Numbered from the stretch's first letter, positions 1 through 8,983 are shown. The stretch: DNA of 64,000 nt from DATESN01 sp035270785 (GCA_035270785.1 DATESN010000106.1:1-64000), one strand, 5' to 3'. Notes: generated by a model from the letters alone, not told the origin. Numbers and translations: made by a program.

Positions 1-64
1 TGATGTATACGAGAAAATAGTGATTGTAGTTTTCTGCTTGTAGGTGTCTTTTTTCATGCCACCA

Positions 65-92
65 TTGACAAATATTTTCAGTATGATATAAT
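65..92 (+). promoter_or_regulatory. Sigma-A promoter of tRNA-Leu
   Basis: TTGACA (65-70) and TATAAT (87-92) are separated by 16 bases, and a TG one base before the -10 hexamer makes it an extended -10 promoter. It faces the tRNA-Leu gene 86 bases downstream. The first 64 bases of the window hold nothing I can identify. Confidence 0.75.
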
Positions 93-177
93 CCGTACTA
101 GATTAAAATCTAGCGCAATCATATACAAGAATCTAGCGCGGTGCATATTGCAAACATAGATAGAATCGGCGTTTTAA

Positions 178-257
178 GCGGATGTGGCGGAACTGGCAGA
201 CGCGCTAGACTTAGGATCTAGTGGGAGACCGTGCAGGTTCAATTCCTGTCATCCGCA
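178..257 (+). tRNA. tRNA-Leu (anticodon UAG)
   Basis: A full cloverleaf can be drawn. The acceptor stem GCGGATG (178-184) pairs with CATCCGC (250-256), with discriminator A257. The anticodon stem CTAGA/TCTAG (205-209/217-221) closes a 7-base loop with anticodon TAG at 212-214. A long variable arm at 222-232 is typical of class II tRNAs. The T arm (233-249) has loop TTCAATT. CCA is not encoded. It reads CUN leucine codons. Confidence 0.95.
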
Positions 258-302
258 CTGACTGAGCGTTTCAATACTTTTCGAAACGATAAAAAAAGGG
301 CC

Positions 303-322
303 ATGTAGCCAAAAATGTAGCC
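303..322. repeat. Short direct repeat ATGTAGCC downstream of tRNA-Leu
   Basis: ATGTAGCC occurs at 303-310 and again at 315-322, separated by AAAA. The second copy runs into the left arm of the terminator-like hairpin that follows. A repeat just 3' of a tRNA gene could be a leftover of an integration site, but no integrase or second tRNA 3' end is visible. Confidence 0.4.
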
Positions 323-362
323 ATGAAACAATTTATAATGAAAGTTTCATGGCTATTTTTTT
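319..362 (+). terminator. Rho-independent terminator after tRNA-Leu
   Basis: AGCCATGAAAC (319-329) pairs with GTTTCATGGCT (344-354), an 11-bp stem with a 14-base loop, followed by ATTTTTTTT. It would end the tRNA transcript before pfp. Confidence 0.8.
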
Positions 363-364
363 GC

Positions 365-393
365 TTGTATTAGATTTTCAAATATGGTACAAT
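365..393 (+). promoter_or_regulatory. Possible promoter of pfp
   Basis: TTGTAT (365-370) and TACAAT (388-393) with a 17-base spacer lie about 95 bases before the pfp start. The -35 matches imperfectly. The leader between it and pfp shows no strong fold. Confidence 0.45.
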
Positions 394-487
394 CATCTCA
401 GTGCGGGATAAACTTTAGGCTAATTCTAAGGTTACAGCATGGAAGTGAAAATAAAAAGAAAATTATAATTTATAAGGAGAATTCATA

Positions 488-1717
488 ATGACAGGTAATA
501 TTATAGTTGGACAATCTGGCGGACCAACAGCCGTAATTAACTCATCAGTAGCTGGTGTATACAGCGCAGCAAAAAAAATAGGCGTTAAGAAGATTTATGG
601 TATGGTACATGGTATCCAAGGATTTTTACAAGAAAACTTTATTGATTTAAGCGAATACTTAAAAGATGAATCGGATATTGAATTATTAAAAAGAACTCCT
701 TCCGCATTTTTAGGATCTTGCAGATTTAAACTTCCAAAAATTGAAGGAAATGAAGAAGTATATGATAAGATTTTTGCAATCTTAGAGAAATACAATATTG
801 AATGTTTATTCTATTGTGGTGGTAATGATTCAATGGATACCATTAAAATGTTATCTGATTATGCAGCAGCTAAAGGAAAAACACAAAGATTCATTGGTGT
901 TCCAAAAACGATTGATAATGATCTTCCAATTACAGATCACTGCCCAGGATATGGTTCAGCAGCCAAATATATTGCAACATCTATGAAAGAGATTATTCGT
1001 GACAACGAATCTTTCGGTATTGAAAAGCCAACAGTAACGATTGTTGAGATCATGGGACGTCATGCTGGTTGGTTGACAGCAGCAGCAGCGTTAAGCCGCG
1101 GAGAAGACTGTGCAGGTCCAGATGCAATTTACCTTCCTGAAGTTACATTTGATATGGATAAATTTCTAGCAAATGTGAAGCATTTAGCAGCAACAAAATC
1201 ATCTGTTGTGATTGCTGTATCAGAAGGTGTTCAACTTGCTGATGGCCGATTTGTATGTGAACTTGGCAATGCCTCTGATTACGTAGATGCATTTGGTCAC
1301 AAACAATTATCAGGTTGTGCATCAACACTTGCTGGGAAGATTGCTGAACAAACAGGACTTAAAACACGTGCAATTGAGTTTTCAACATTACAACGTGCAG
1401 CAACACATATTGCCTCTTTAACAGATATTAACGAAGCATTCCAAGTTGGTAATGATGCAGTTCTTGCAGCAGAAGAAGGCAAAACAGGAATGATGATAAC
1501 ACTTGATAGAAATGGGGATGCTCCTTACCAATGTGGAACAAGTGCATATGATATTCATGCAATTGCTAACGTTGAACGACCAGTTCCAGCAGAATGGATT
1601 ACAGAAGATGGAACTTATCTAAATGAAGGTTATGAGAAATACGCACGTCCACTTATCATGGGTGAGTTAACACCATTAATGGTGAATGGTCTTCCAAGAC
1701 ATTTAGTAAGAAAATAG
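488..1717 (+). CDS. pfp: PPi-dependent 6-phosphofructokinase
   Basis: Phosphorylates fructose 6-phosphate to fructose 1,6-bisphosphate in glycolysis, probably with pyrophosphate and therefore reversibly. The 409-residue protein has the PFK fold motifs: SGGPTAVINSS near residue 10, GGNDS at 111-115, PKTIDND at 139-145 and MGRHAGW at 189-195. The Asp in GGND and the Lys in PKTIDND sit where ATP-PFKs have Gly and Gly; in this family that pair marks PPi use. The Asn in GGND replaces the Asp more common at that site, probably a subfamily trait. Start ATG has RBS AAGGAGA. It is followed by a strong terminator and precedes the glycogen block, whose glucose-1-phosphate it would help burn. Confidence 0.93.
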   Translation: MTGNIIVGQSGGPTAVINSSVAGVYSAAKKIGVKKIYGMVHGIQGFLQENFIDLSEYLKDESDIELLKRTPSAFLGSCRFKLPKIEGNEEVYDKIFAILEKYNIECLFYCGGNDSMDTIKMLSDYAAAKGKTQRFIGVPKTIDNDLPITDHCPGYGSAAKYIATSMKEIIRDNESFGIEKPTVTIVEIMGRHAGWLTAAAALSRGEDCAGPDAIYLPEVTFDMDKFLANVKHLAATKSSVVIAVSEGVQLADGRFVCELGNASDYVDAFGHKQLSGCASTLAGKIAEQTGLKTRAIEFSTLQRAATHIASLTDINEAFQVGNDAVLAAEEGKTGMMITLDRNGDAPYQCGTSAYDIHAIANVERPVPAEWITEDGTYLNEGYEKYARPLIMGELTPLMVNGLPRHLVRK

Positions 1718-1733
1718 TCATTTATGACTTTGT

Positions 1734-1764
1734 AAAGAGCGGTGTGTTTCACCGCTCTTTTATT
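1734..1764 (+). terminator. Terminator of pfp
   Basis: AAAGAGCGGTG (1734-1744) pairs with CACCGCTCTTT (1750-1760) around a 5-base loop, followed by a T-rich tail. Confidence 0.9.
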
Positions 1765-1773
1765 TAAAAGGTC

Positions 1774-1787
1774 GGAAAACGATTTCC
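1774..1787. promoter_or_regulatory. Candidate LacI-family operator
   Basis: GGAAAACGATTTCC is a near-palindrome centred on CG, the usual form of LacI/CcpA-family operators. It lies about 57 bases upstream of the lacI-type gene, so autoregulation is likely. I found no similar CG-centred site in the short gap before glgP. Which regulator binds is an inference. Confidence 0.45.
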
Positions 1788-1843
1788 TAAATGACAAGTT
1801 TCATTTATCATTTATTATATTAATTTAGTAGATGGGGTGTCTT

Positions 1844-2833
1844 ATGGTTTCAATTAAAGATGTGGCTAAACAAGCCGGCGTGGCTATTTCAACAGTTTCT
1901 AAAGTTTTAAATGGGTATCCAAATATTAGCGATGAAACAAAAAAGAAAGTAAACATTGCAATTGCTGAGTTGAATTTTGTACCTAATACGATTGCAGCTG
2001 CACTATCATCGAAACAATCAGGACGCGTTGCAATATTAATCAATTTGATAACACAGACTCAAGCAATTGATGAAATTGATATGCAATATTTATCGGGTGC
2101 TATGAATCAAGCTAGAAAAAACAACCTTGATGTTATTACCATCTTTTTTACCATGATAAAAGATAAAACAGTAGATGAAATTATAAGGTACTTGAAATCT
2201 CAGAATATCGCTGGGATTATTATTTATGGTTTGTCCAAAGATGATGAGGTTTTACAAAAGTTAATTGAAACAGAAAAATTTAAAATAGTTGTAGTAGATT
2301 CGCCCATGGTGAATAAAAGTACATCCTCTGTTTGGATAGATCAAGGGAAAGCTCAATATGATGTGGCTAAAAAAACAATTATTGAAAACAAATGTAAAAA
2401 GGTACTATATATTTCTGGTAAAAAAAATGGATATGTAACAGCAGAGCGTATAAAAGGAATGGAAAAGTTAGTAAAAGAGCTAACATTAACAATGACCGTA
2501 AAACATGGTGAGTTTAGTGAGCTTACCGCTAGGAACTTAACTTTTAAATATGCAAAGAAACATGATGTTGTAGTGTGCGCATCAGATTTAATGGCTATTG
2601 GGGCCATGAATGCATTAACGCAGATGGATATATTTAAACCTGTTTGTGGTTTTGATGGAATCACTCTGATGGGATATGTAGGCAAGCAAATGAATACGGT
2701 TAAACAAAATTTTGCTAAAATTTCGGAAGAGGCAATGATAGAACTAAATAGTTTGATGAATGGAAGTAATGGTAAAAATATTATCCTTGATTATGAATTG
2801 GTAAGACTTGGATACTTAGATATCATTTGCTAA
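1844..2833 (+). CDS. LacI-family transcriptional regulator
   Basis: DNA-binding regulator with an N-terminal LacI helix-turn-helix (SIKDVAKQAGVAISTVSKVLNG, residues about 3-24, hinge to about 60) and a periplasmic-binding-protein-like sensor domain. I place the start at 1844 (MVSIKDV), because GGGGTG at 1834-1839 is a good RBS for it. The ATG at 1832 has none and overlaps that RBS. The protein is 329 residues, normal for the family. It lies just upstream of glycogen phosphorylase and 4-alpha-glucanotransferase in the same direction, so a MalR-like role in glycogen/maltodextrin control is inferred. The effector is unknown. Confidence 0.88.
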   Translation: MVSIKDVAKQAGVAISTVSKVLNGYPNISDETKKKVNIAIAELNFVPNTIAAALSSKQSGRVAILINLITQTQAIDEIDMQYLSGAMNQARKNNLDVITIFFTMIKDKTVDEIIRYLKSQNIAGIIIYGLSKDDEVLQKLIETEKFKIVVVDSPMVNKSTSSVWIDQGKAQYDVAKKTIIENKCKKVLYISGKKNGYVTAERIKGMEKLVKELTLTMTVKHGEFSELTARNLTFKYAKKHDVVVCASDLMAIGAMNALTQMDIFKPVCGFDGITLMGYVGKQMNTVKQNFAKISEEAMIELNSLMNGSNGKNIILDYELVRLGYLDIIC

Positions 2834-2897
2834 AGAATGTAAAAAATGAGAAACTAAACATATAATAGAAGAAAGGTATTTAAGAGGTAAACAAGAA

Positions 2898-5207
2898 ATG
2901 TCATTCGTATCAAATATGCAACGAGACGTATTGGAATTAAAATTAGAGCAACAATTAGAAGATTTGGCGAAGAGCTTATATGGAAAAGCTGTGGAAGAAT
3001 GCAGCAATGAAGAACTTTATTACGTGAGTCTAAATTTATCTAAATGTTTTATAGAAGCCACGGAGAACATTTCTGGTGAAAAAAAGGTTTATTATATTTC
3101 CGCTGAATTTTTAATAGGAAAATTATTATCTAGCAATTTAATAAATCTTGGTATTTATGAAAAATTAGATGCTATTTTAAAAGAAAAGGGAAAGGAATTG
3201 AGCAAGATAGAAGAATTTGAACCGGAACCATCTCTCGGAAATGGTGGTCTTGGTAGACTTGCGGCTTGTTTTTTAGATTCCATTGCAACGTTAGGGCTTC
3301 CTGGAGAGGGTATTGGCTTGAATTATCATTTCGGCTTGTTTAAGCAAGTCTTTGAAGACAAGCTCCAAAAAGCTGAAAAAAATGATTGGATAGAAAAACA
3401 ATCATGGTTAAATAAAACAGATATAACCTTTGATATTGAATTTGGTAATAAAATGGTGACCTCAAGATTATATGATATTGATGTAGTAGGATATGAAAAT
3501 GGAATTAATAAACTTAGACTTTTCGACATTGAATCAATAGATGAAAGTATCGTGGAGCAAGGAATAACTTTTGATAAAGAAGAAATCGAAAAGAATTTAA
3601 CTTTATTTCTATATCCAGATGATTCTGACGAGGCAGGTAATTTACTTCGAATTTATCAACAATATTTTATGGTAAGTAATGCAGCACAGCTAATCTTAAA
3701 GGAAATGAAAGAAAATCAATATGATCTTCGTAAAATGTATGACCATGCTGTTATCCAGATTAACGATACTCATCCAACGATGGTAATTCCAGAATTAATT
3801 CGAATTTTAGTTCATGATAAAGCCTTTACCATTGATGAAGCAATCGAAGTGGTAAGCAAAACTTGTGCTTATACAAATCATACAATTTTAGCAGAAGCTT
3901 TAGAAAAATGGCCTTTAAAATATTTAGAAAAGGTAGTTCCATCTCTTGTACCAATCATTAAAGAATTGGATAAAAGAGTTAGATTAAAATACAAAGATCC
4001 CAAAGTGCAAATTATTGATAAAAAGAATAGGGTGCATATGGCTCATATTGATATACATTATGGATTTAGCGTAAACGGCGTTGCAGCTATCCATACAGAA
4101 ATCTTAAAAAAATCAGAATTAAATCATTTTTATAAGATTTATCCTGATAAGTTTAATAATAAAACAAATGGAATTACATTCCGTCGATGGTTATTATCTT
4201 GTAACCGGGAACTATCTAATTTTATAAGTGAAACGATTGGAAACGGATACAAGAAAAAGGAAGATGAATTAGAAAAGTTATTAACATTTATAGATGATCA
4301 GGTTGTACTTGATGAAATTGCTGCCATAAAATTAAAGAAGAAAAAAGAATTGGCTGCTTATGTATTGAAAAAAGAAGGAGTAATACTAGATCCGAATTCT
4401 ATTTTTGATATTCAAGTCAAAAGACTTCACGAGTATAAACGCCAGCAGATGAATGCTTTGTATATTATTCATAAATATTTAGAAATTAAGTCTGGTACAA
4501 AACCTTCGACACCATTTACTTGTATTTTTGGAGCAAAAGCTGCGCCGGCATATATTATTGCTCAAGATATTATTCATTTAATTTTAGTTCTTCAAGAGAT
4601 TATTAATAAAGATCCTGAAGTAAGCCCATATATGAAAGTACTTATGGTGGAAAACTATAATGTAAGCTATGCAGAAAAATTAGTTCCAGCCTGCGATATT
4701 TCAGAACAAATATCACTTGCAAGCAAAGAAGCATCTGGAACAGGAAACATGAAGTTTATGTTAAACGGTGCCATAACTCTAGGTACTTCCGATGGTGCAA
4801 ATGTTGAAATTGATGAGTTGGTTGGATCAGACAATATATATATATTTGGTGAGAAAAGTGAAGCAATCATTTCTCATTATGAAAAAGAAGACTATGTTTC
4901 AAAAGTATTGTATAAAAAAAGTCCAGTAATCAAAGAAGCGGTAGATTTTATTATTAGTAAACAGGCTTTGAAAGTTGGTCATAAAGAAAACCTGGAAAGA
5001 TTATACAACGAATTAATGAATAAAGATTGGTTTATGACATTACTAGATTTTGAGGATTATATTGCTACTAAGGATAGAATGATTAAAGACTATGAAGACA
5101 GACAGAACTGGAAAAAAATGATGCTTGTTAACATTGCAAAAGCAGGATTCTTTTCCTCTGATAGAACCATTGCTGAATATAATAGAGAAATTTGGAAGTT
5201 AAAATAA
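2898..5207 (+). CDS. glgP: Glycogen/maltodextrin phosphorylase
   Basis: Releases glucose 1-phosphate from the non-reducing ends of alpha-1,4-glucans using phosphate and pyridoxal phosphate. The 769-residue protein is slightly short for the family (about 790-840). It carries the conserved SLGNGGLGRLAACFLDS segment near residue 110, QINDTHP, and the PLP site EASGTGNMKF with the Schiff-base lysine near residue 619. The RBS AGAGGT lies 9 bases from the ATG. A TATAAT at 2861-2866 in the 64-base gap after the LacI-type gene may give extra initiation. The gene forms an apparent unit with malQ downstream. Confidence 0.95.
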   Translation: MSFVSNMQRDVLELKLEQQLEDLAKSLYGKAVEECSNEELYYVSLNLSKCFIEATENISGEKKVYYISAEFLIGKLLSSNLINLGIYEKLDAILKEKGKELSKIEEFEPEPSLGNGGLGRLAACFLDSIATLGLPGEGIGLNYHFGLFKQVFEDKLQKAEKNDWIEKQSWLNKTDITFDIEFGNKMVTSRLYDIDVVGYENGINKLRLFDIESIDESIVEQGITFDKEEIEKNLTLFLYPDDSDEAGNLLRIYQQYFMVSNAAQLILKEMKENQYDLRKMYDHAVIQINDTHPTMVIPELIRILVHDKAFTIDEAIEVVSKTCAYTNHTILAEALEKWPLKYLEKVVPSLVPIIKELDKRVRLKYKDPKVQIIDKKNRVHMAHIDIHYGFSVNGVAAIHTEILKKSELNHFYKIYPDKFNNKTNGITFRRWLLSCNRELSNFISETIGNGYKKKEDELEKLLTFIDDQVVLDEIAAIKLKKKKELAAYVLKKEGVILDPNSIFDIQVKRLHEYKRQQMNALYIIHKYLEIKSGTKPSTPFTCIFGAKAAPAYIIAQDIIHLILVLQEIINKDPEVSPYMKVLMVENYNVSYAEKLVPACDISEQISLASKEASGTGNMKFMLNGAITLGTSDGANVEIDELVGSDNIYIFGEKSEAIISHYEKEDYVSKVLYKKSPVIKEAVDFIISKQALKVGHKENLERLYNELMNKDWFMTLLDFEDYIATKDRMIKDYEDRQNWKKMMLVNIAKAGFFSSDRTIAEYNREIWKLK

Positions 5208-5288
5208 AGTAAAATTCATGAAGTATCATTCTGAAAATGGGTTTTAAAGAAAAACAATAGATAATACTATATATAGCGGGAGGGTTTT

Positions 5289-6764
5289 ATGAGAAAAAGT
5301 GGTGTGTTGCTTCCAGTGTCAAGTATTCCATCAAAGTACGGAATTGGTACCATATCTAAAAAAGCATATGAGTTTGTTGATTTTCTAAGGAAGGCTGGAC
5401 AGAGTTACTGGCAGATTTTGCCCCTAGGACCAACGGGCTATGGGGATTCGCCATATCAGTCTTTTTCTACTTTTGCAGGTAATCCATACTTTATTGACTT
5501 GGAAGATTTAGTTGAAAAAGGCTGGATATCAAAAAAAATATGTTCTTCTTATGATTTTGGTAAGGATTCCAGATATATAGATTATGAGAAGATGTACATA
5601 TCAAGATTTAAGGTTTTAAAGAAAGCGTTTCTAAATAGTAATATTGAATCCGATAGAAAGTATCAATCCTATATAAAGACGAATGATTTTTGGCTTGATA
5701 ATTATGCGTTATATATGGCCGTTAAAAACTCATTTCAGGGTAAAAGCTGGGTAGAATGGGATGAAGATATTAAACTTCGCAAGGAAGCCGCTATTGAAGA
5801 ATACAGTACAAAATATAAAGAGGATATTTCTTTTTATAAATTTCAACAATATATATTCCACAAACAATGGATTGAATTAAAGAATTACGCCAATAAAAAT
5901 AAAGTTGAAATTATTGGTGATATACCAATTTATGTAGCTTTTGATAGTGCAGATACTTGGAGTAACCCGGAATTGTTTCAATTAGATGCCAATTGTAATC
6001 CAATAAGTGTTGCAGGCTGTCCCCCCGATGCTTTTTCATCAACGGGTCAATTGTGGGGAAATCCGCTATATAATTGGGAATATCACAAAAAGACAAATTA
6101 TGAATGGTGGTTCAAACGCATTTCATTTTGTTATGAGATTTATGATGTTGTGCGTATTGACCATTTCAGGGGATTTGATGAGTACTATGCAATTCCTTAT
6201 GGCAATCCAACTGCAGAATTTGGTAAGTGGGAAAAAGGTCCTGGTTATGAATTTTTCAAGGTGATGAAAGAGCAATTAGGAGAGTTGGCTGTAATAGCGG
6301 AAGATTTGGGATTCTTAACACCTAGTGTTATAGAACTTGTAAAAAAAACAGGATATCCTGGAATGAAGATTCTACAATTTGCCTTTGATTCTAGGGAAGA
6401 TAGTGATTACTTACCTCATAATTATGAAAAAAATTGTGTGGTATATACGGGTACTCATGACAATGATACAACAAGGGGCTGGTATAAGACATTTGCAAAG
6501 GAGAAGAGGAAATTTGCAAAAGAATATTTGGATATTCATACAAATAAAGATATCCAAATGAAATTTGTAAGGGCGGCACTTAGCAGTGTTGCAGATACCG
6601 CCATTATCCCACTGCAAGATTATTTGGGACGTGGTTCTGAGTCTAGAATTAATACACCGGCAACACTTGGGGACAACTGGAAGTGGAGAATGACAGATGG
6701 TCAGTTTACAGATGAACTTGCAAAAAAAATGTATGATTTAAATAAATTATTTGGAAGAATATAA
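5289..6764 (+). CDS. malQ: 4-alpha-glucanotransferase (amylomaltase)
   Basis: Transfers alpha-1,4-glucan segments between maltodextrins, making longer chains that glycogen phosphorylase can degrade. This is a 491-residue GH77 protein. It begins with SGVLLPVSSIPSKYGIG, has the nucleophile Asp of RIDHFRGF at about residue 291, the acid/base Glu of AEDLG at about 338, and THDNDTTRGW near the C-terminus. The RBS GGGAGG precedes the ATG. It lies 81 bases after glgP and ends in a bidirectional terminator, so glgP-malQ is likely co-transcribed. Confidence 0.95.
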   Translation: MRKSGVLLPVSSIPSKYGIGTISKKAYEFVDFLRKAGQSYWQILPLGPTGYGDSPYQSFSTFAGNPYFIDLEDLVEKGWISKKICSSYDFGKDSRYIDYEKMYISRFKVLKKAFLNSNIESDRKYQSYIKTNDFWLDNYALYMAVKNSFQGKSWVEWDEDIKLRKEAAIEEYSTKYKEDISFYKFQQYIFHKQWIELKNYANKNKVEIIGDIPIYVAFDSADTWSNPELFQLDANCNPISVAGCPPDAFSSTGQLWGNPLYNWEYHKKTNYEWWFKRISFCYEIYDVVRIDHFRGFDEYYAIPYGNPTAEFGKWEKGPGYEFFKVMKEQLGELAVIAEDLGFLTPSVIELVKKTGYPGMKILQFAFDSREDSDYLPHNYEKNCVVYTGTHDNDTTRGWYKTFAKEKRKFAKEYLDIHTNKDIQMKFVRAALSSVADTAIIPLQDYLGRGSESRINTPATLGDNWKWRMTDGQFTDELAKKMYDLNKLFGRI

Positions 6765-6771
6765 AAGATAT

Positions 6772-6806
6772 AAAAAGAGTTTCACGTTACTTGTGAAACT
6801 CTTTTT
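6772..6806. terminator. Bidirectional terminator, malQ / CYTH gene
   Basis: AAAAAGAGTTTCAC (6772-6785) pairs with GTGAAACTCTTTTT (6793-6806), giving a 14-bp stem with T-runs in both directions. The stop codon of the minus-strand CYTH gene lies in its loop. Confidence 0.9.
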
Positions 6807-7284
6807 TGCTTAAATTAGAATTATGGTAGTTTTTATCTAAAGTGACATCCTCTTGAAACCAATCGGGCATGATAAAAGCATTACACATTTCTTCATTTGG
6901 AAATTCCACCTCAGCTATCATTAAAGGTGAAAATGGATCTTCAAAGATATCTAGTTCAATGGTGAGGGGAATGGATTGCCCAATAGTTGCATATTGTTCC
7001 TTGAATTTTGGAGATAAATGAGGAATTAAGTATCTTTTTTTACAAATAATATTACCATCGGCTTTTGCAATTAAATGAAAGTAGGATTCTTTATTCAGGG
7101 GAAGGTTATATTCCTCACGTGCCATCATACCTTTTCCTTTATAAGTCATATAATAGGTGTCATCTTCTCGACGGACGCGAACAACTGGATCTGTATTTAA
7201 ATAAGCCTGTTCGATAACATGAAAAGGAAACTGTTCCAAATTTTTTGGAAGGTTTTTAATTGTAAATTTTCTTTCGATTTCCAT
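6787..7284 (-). CDS. CYTH-domain protein (triphosphate tunnel metalloenzyme)
   Basis: A 165-residue protein starting MEIERKF, the ExExK signature of CYTH domains. It has further charged strands (VRVRRED, YMTYKGKG, IELDIFED, AEVEFPNEE) expected to line the triphosphate tunnel. Known members hydrolyse inorganic triphosphate or thiamine triphosphate, or cyclise ATP. With this length and no added domain, a simple triphosphatase is most likely, but the substrate cannot be read from the sequence. RBS GGAGG lies 9 bases before the ATG. It is monocistronic and divergent from the DJ-1 gene. Confidence 0.85.
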   Translation of the reverse strand: MEIERKFTIKNLPKNLEQFPFHVIEQAYLNTDPVVRVRREDDTYYMTYKGKGMMAREEYNLPLNKESYFHLIAKADGNIICKKRYLIPHLSPKFKEQYATIGQSIPLTIELDIFEDPFSPLMIAEVEFPNEEMCNAFIMPDWFQEDVTLDKNYHNSNLSKKEFHK

Positions 7285-7368
7285 AAATTGAGACCTCCAA
7301 CATTTTTATTTAGTATAGCGTATATTTGCTTAAATATAAATCACCTTATTGCAAAAGAGATAAATTAG

Positions 7369-7397
7369 TTGATGGAAAAGTAAGAAACGTTTATAAT
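7369..7397 (+). promoter_or_regulatory. Sigma-A promoter of the DJ-1/PfpI gene
   Basis: TTGATG (7369-7374), 17-base spacer, TATAAT (7392-7397). The spacer end contains AAACGTTT (7385-7392), a small CG-centred palindrome overlapping the -10 by one base. Confidence 0.7.
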
Positions 7398-7444
7398 AAA
7401 TGATATGACACTATTTTCAGACTAATAGAGAAGAGGAAATTAGA

Positions 7445-7999
7445 TTGAGCAGAGTAGCTATTTTAGTAGCAGTAGGTTTTGAGGAAATTGAAGCTCTAAC
7501 AGTTGTTGATTTATTAAGAAGAAGCAATATTGATGCAGATTTAGTATCCATAACAGGTGAGCGATATGTAACAAGTTCTCATGGTATTAAGATACAGGCG
7601 GATCAACTATTTGAAGAAGTTGATTTTCATAAAGTTGATATGATTGTTTTACCTGGAGGAATGCCTGGAACAGAAAACTTAGAAAAATATGAACCACTTA
7701 TGCTTCAATTAGATACATTTAATAAAAATAAAAAGTATATTAGTGCAATCTGTGCAGCTCCAAGTATCTTAGGACATCGAGGGATGCTGGTGGGAAGAAA
7801 TGCATGCTGTTTTCCTGAATATGAAAGTCAACTAACAGGAGCCAATGTATCAAAAAACGAAGTGGAAATATCGGATCACATCATTACAAGTAGGGGAATG
7901 GGATGTTCGATACCATTTGGGTTGGCTATTGTAAAAAGATTTTTAGGACAAGCTGTGTCTGATGAGTTAAAGAAAAAGATCATTTATCAAAATAGCTAG
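7445..7999 (+). CDS. DJ-1/PfpI family protein (YajL-like)
   Basis: A 184-residue single-domain class I glutamine-amidotransferase-like protein of the DJ-1 branch. The nucleophilic-elbow Cys103 lies in SAICAAPS, and its partner Glu16 in FEEIEA matches the DJ-1 Glu18/Cys106 pair. Members are linked to oxidative and carbonyl stress protection; the exact activity of this one is not established. It starts with TTG, supported by GAGGAA seven to eight bases upstream and by the family N-terminus (SRVAILVAVGFEEIEA). The putative exporter gene follows 35 bases later. Confidence 0.9.
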   Translation: MSRVAILVAVGFEEIEALTVVDLLRRSNIDADLVSITGERYVTSSHGIKIQADQLFEEVDFHKVDMIVLPGGMPGTENLEKYEPLMLQLDTFNKNKKYISAICAAPSILGHRGMLVGRNACCFPEYESQLTGANVSKNEVEISDHIITSRGMGCSIPFGLAIVKRFLGQAVSDELKKKIIYQNS

Positions 8000-8034
8000 T
8001 TTATATAAAATGAGTGAGATTTATGGAGGTTATA

Positions 8035-8886
8035 ATGAGTAACGTATTACTAGATACCATATTGGATTGTGTAAAGTTATTGCCGTTTTTATATATTACA
8101 TATTTAATTATGGAATATATAGAGCATAAGACAAGTGAGAAGACAAAAACAGTTATTAAAAGATCAGGGAAATTCGGACCAATTATTGGAGGTATTGTGG
8201 GAGTTACTCCCCAATGTGGATTTTCTGCTGCTGCTGCAAGCTTATATGCTGGTAGAATTATAACAATGGGAACTCTGATTGCTATTTTTTTATCTACATC
8301 TGATGAAATGCTACCTATTTTAATTTCTCAAAAAGTTGATATCATAATTATTATAAAAATTTTAGGGATTAAAATGATGATAGGAATGCTGGCAGGCTTA
8401 TTGATTGATCATATATATTCGAACTCCGGGAAAAAAGAGGAATCATTAACCATTCATGAAATCTGTGAACATGATCATTGTAATTGTGAAAATGGCATTT
8501 TTCGCTCGTCATTCAAACATACATTACAAATTATTATATATATTTTTCTAATTACCTTTATTCTTAATTCATTCATTTTCTATATTGGAGAAGAGAACGT
8601 AGCAAATATAATACTTAACAAGCCATTTGCTGGTTCTATTATTTCAGGTATAGTTGGACTGATTCCAAATTGTGCAGCATCCGTGATTATTACACAGTTA
8701 TATTTGGATGGTATCATGAGCACAGGAGCGATGCTGTCAGGATTATTAGTAGGTGCAGGTGTTGGAATTTTAATACTTTTTAAAGTAAATAAACATAGGA
8801 AGGAAAACATAAAGATTGTCCTACTGCTATATGCAATTGGTGTTATGGCAGGAACCTTATTTGATCTATTTAAATTTGTGTTGTAA
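8035..8886 (+). CDS. Putative metal exporter, ArsP_2-like 10TM family
   Basis: A 283-residue polytopic membrane protein made of two homologous halves. GGIVGVTPQCGFSAAAASLY (about 52-71) and SGIVGLIPNCAASVIITQLY (about 204-223) share G-I-V-G-x2-P-x-C and a following LY. Between the halves a hydrophilic loop (141-151) holds H, C, H, H, C and C and could bind metal. This fits the family called putative 10TM heavy-metal exporter (ArsP_2, PF11449) from memory; the substrate is unknown and no ars genes are nearby. The start is moved from GTG 8014 to ATG 8035 because GGAGG (8025-8029) sits 5 bases before it. Confidence 0.7.
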   Translation: MSNVLLDTILDCVKLLPFLYITYLIMEYIEHKTSEKTKTVIKRSGKFGPIIGGIVGVTPQCGFSAAAASLYAGRIITMGTLIAIFLSTSDEMLPILISQKVDIIIIIKILGIKMMIGMLAGLLIDHIYSNSGKKEESLTIHEICEHDHCNCENGIFRSSFKHTLQIIIYIFLITFILNSFIFYIGEENVANIILNKPFAGSIISGIVGLIPNCAASVIITQLYLDGIMSTGAMLSGLLVGAGVGILILFKVNKHRKENIKIVLLLYAIGVMAGTLFDLFKFVL

Positions 8887-8983
8887 AAAATTGCCATAAT
8901 AATTGTCACCATTTCGCTAATACTATGATTAAGATAACAGATAGAATCAAACTTAACTTAAATTCTTTGTTTATAGAAAGAGT

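Noticed and set aside
7385..7392. AAACGTTT as catabolite-repression or LacI-type operator in the DJ-1 gene promoter
   Set aside because: Only an 8-base palindrome, and the flanks do not match cre or the site at 1774-1787; short AT-rich palindromes are common here.
8035..8886. Arsenic resistance locus
   Set aside because: The family name includes ArsP, but no arsR, arsC or acr3 gene is adjacent; only a putative metal exporter role can be supported.
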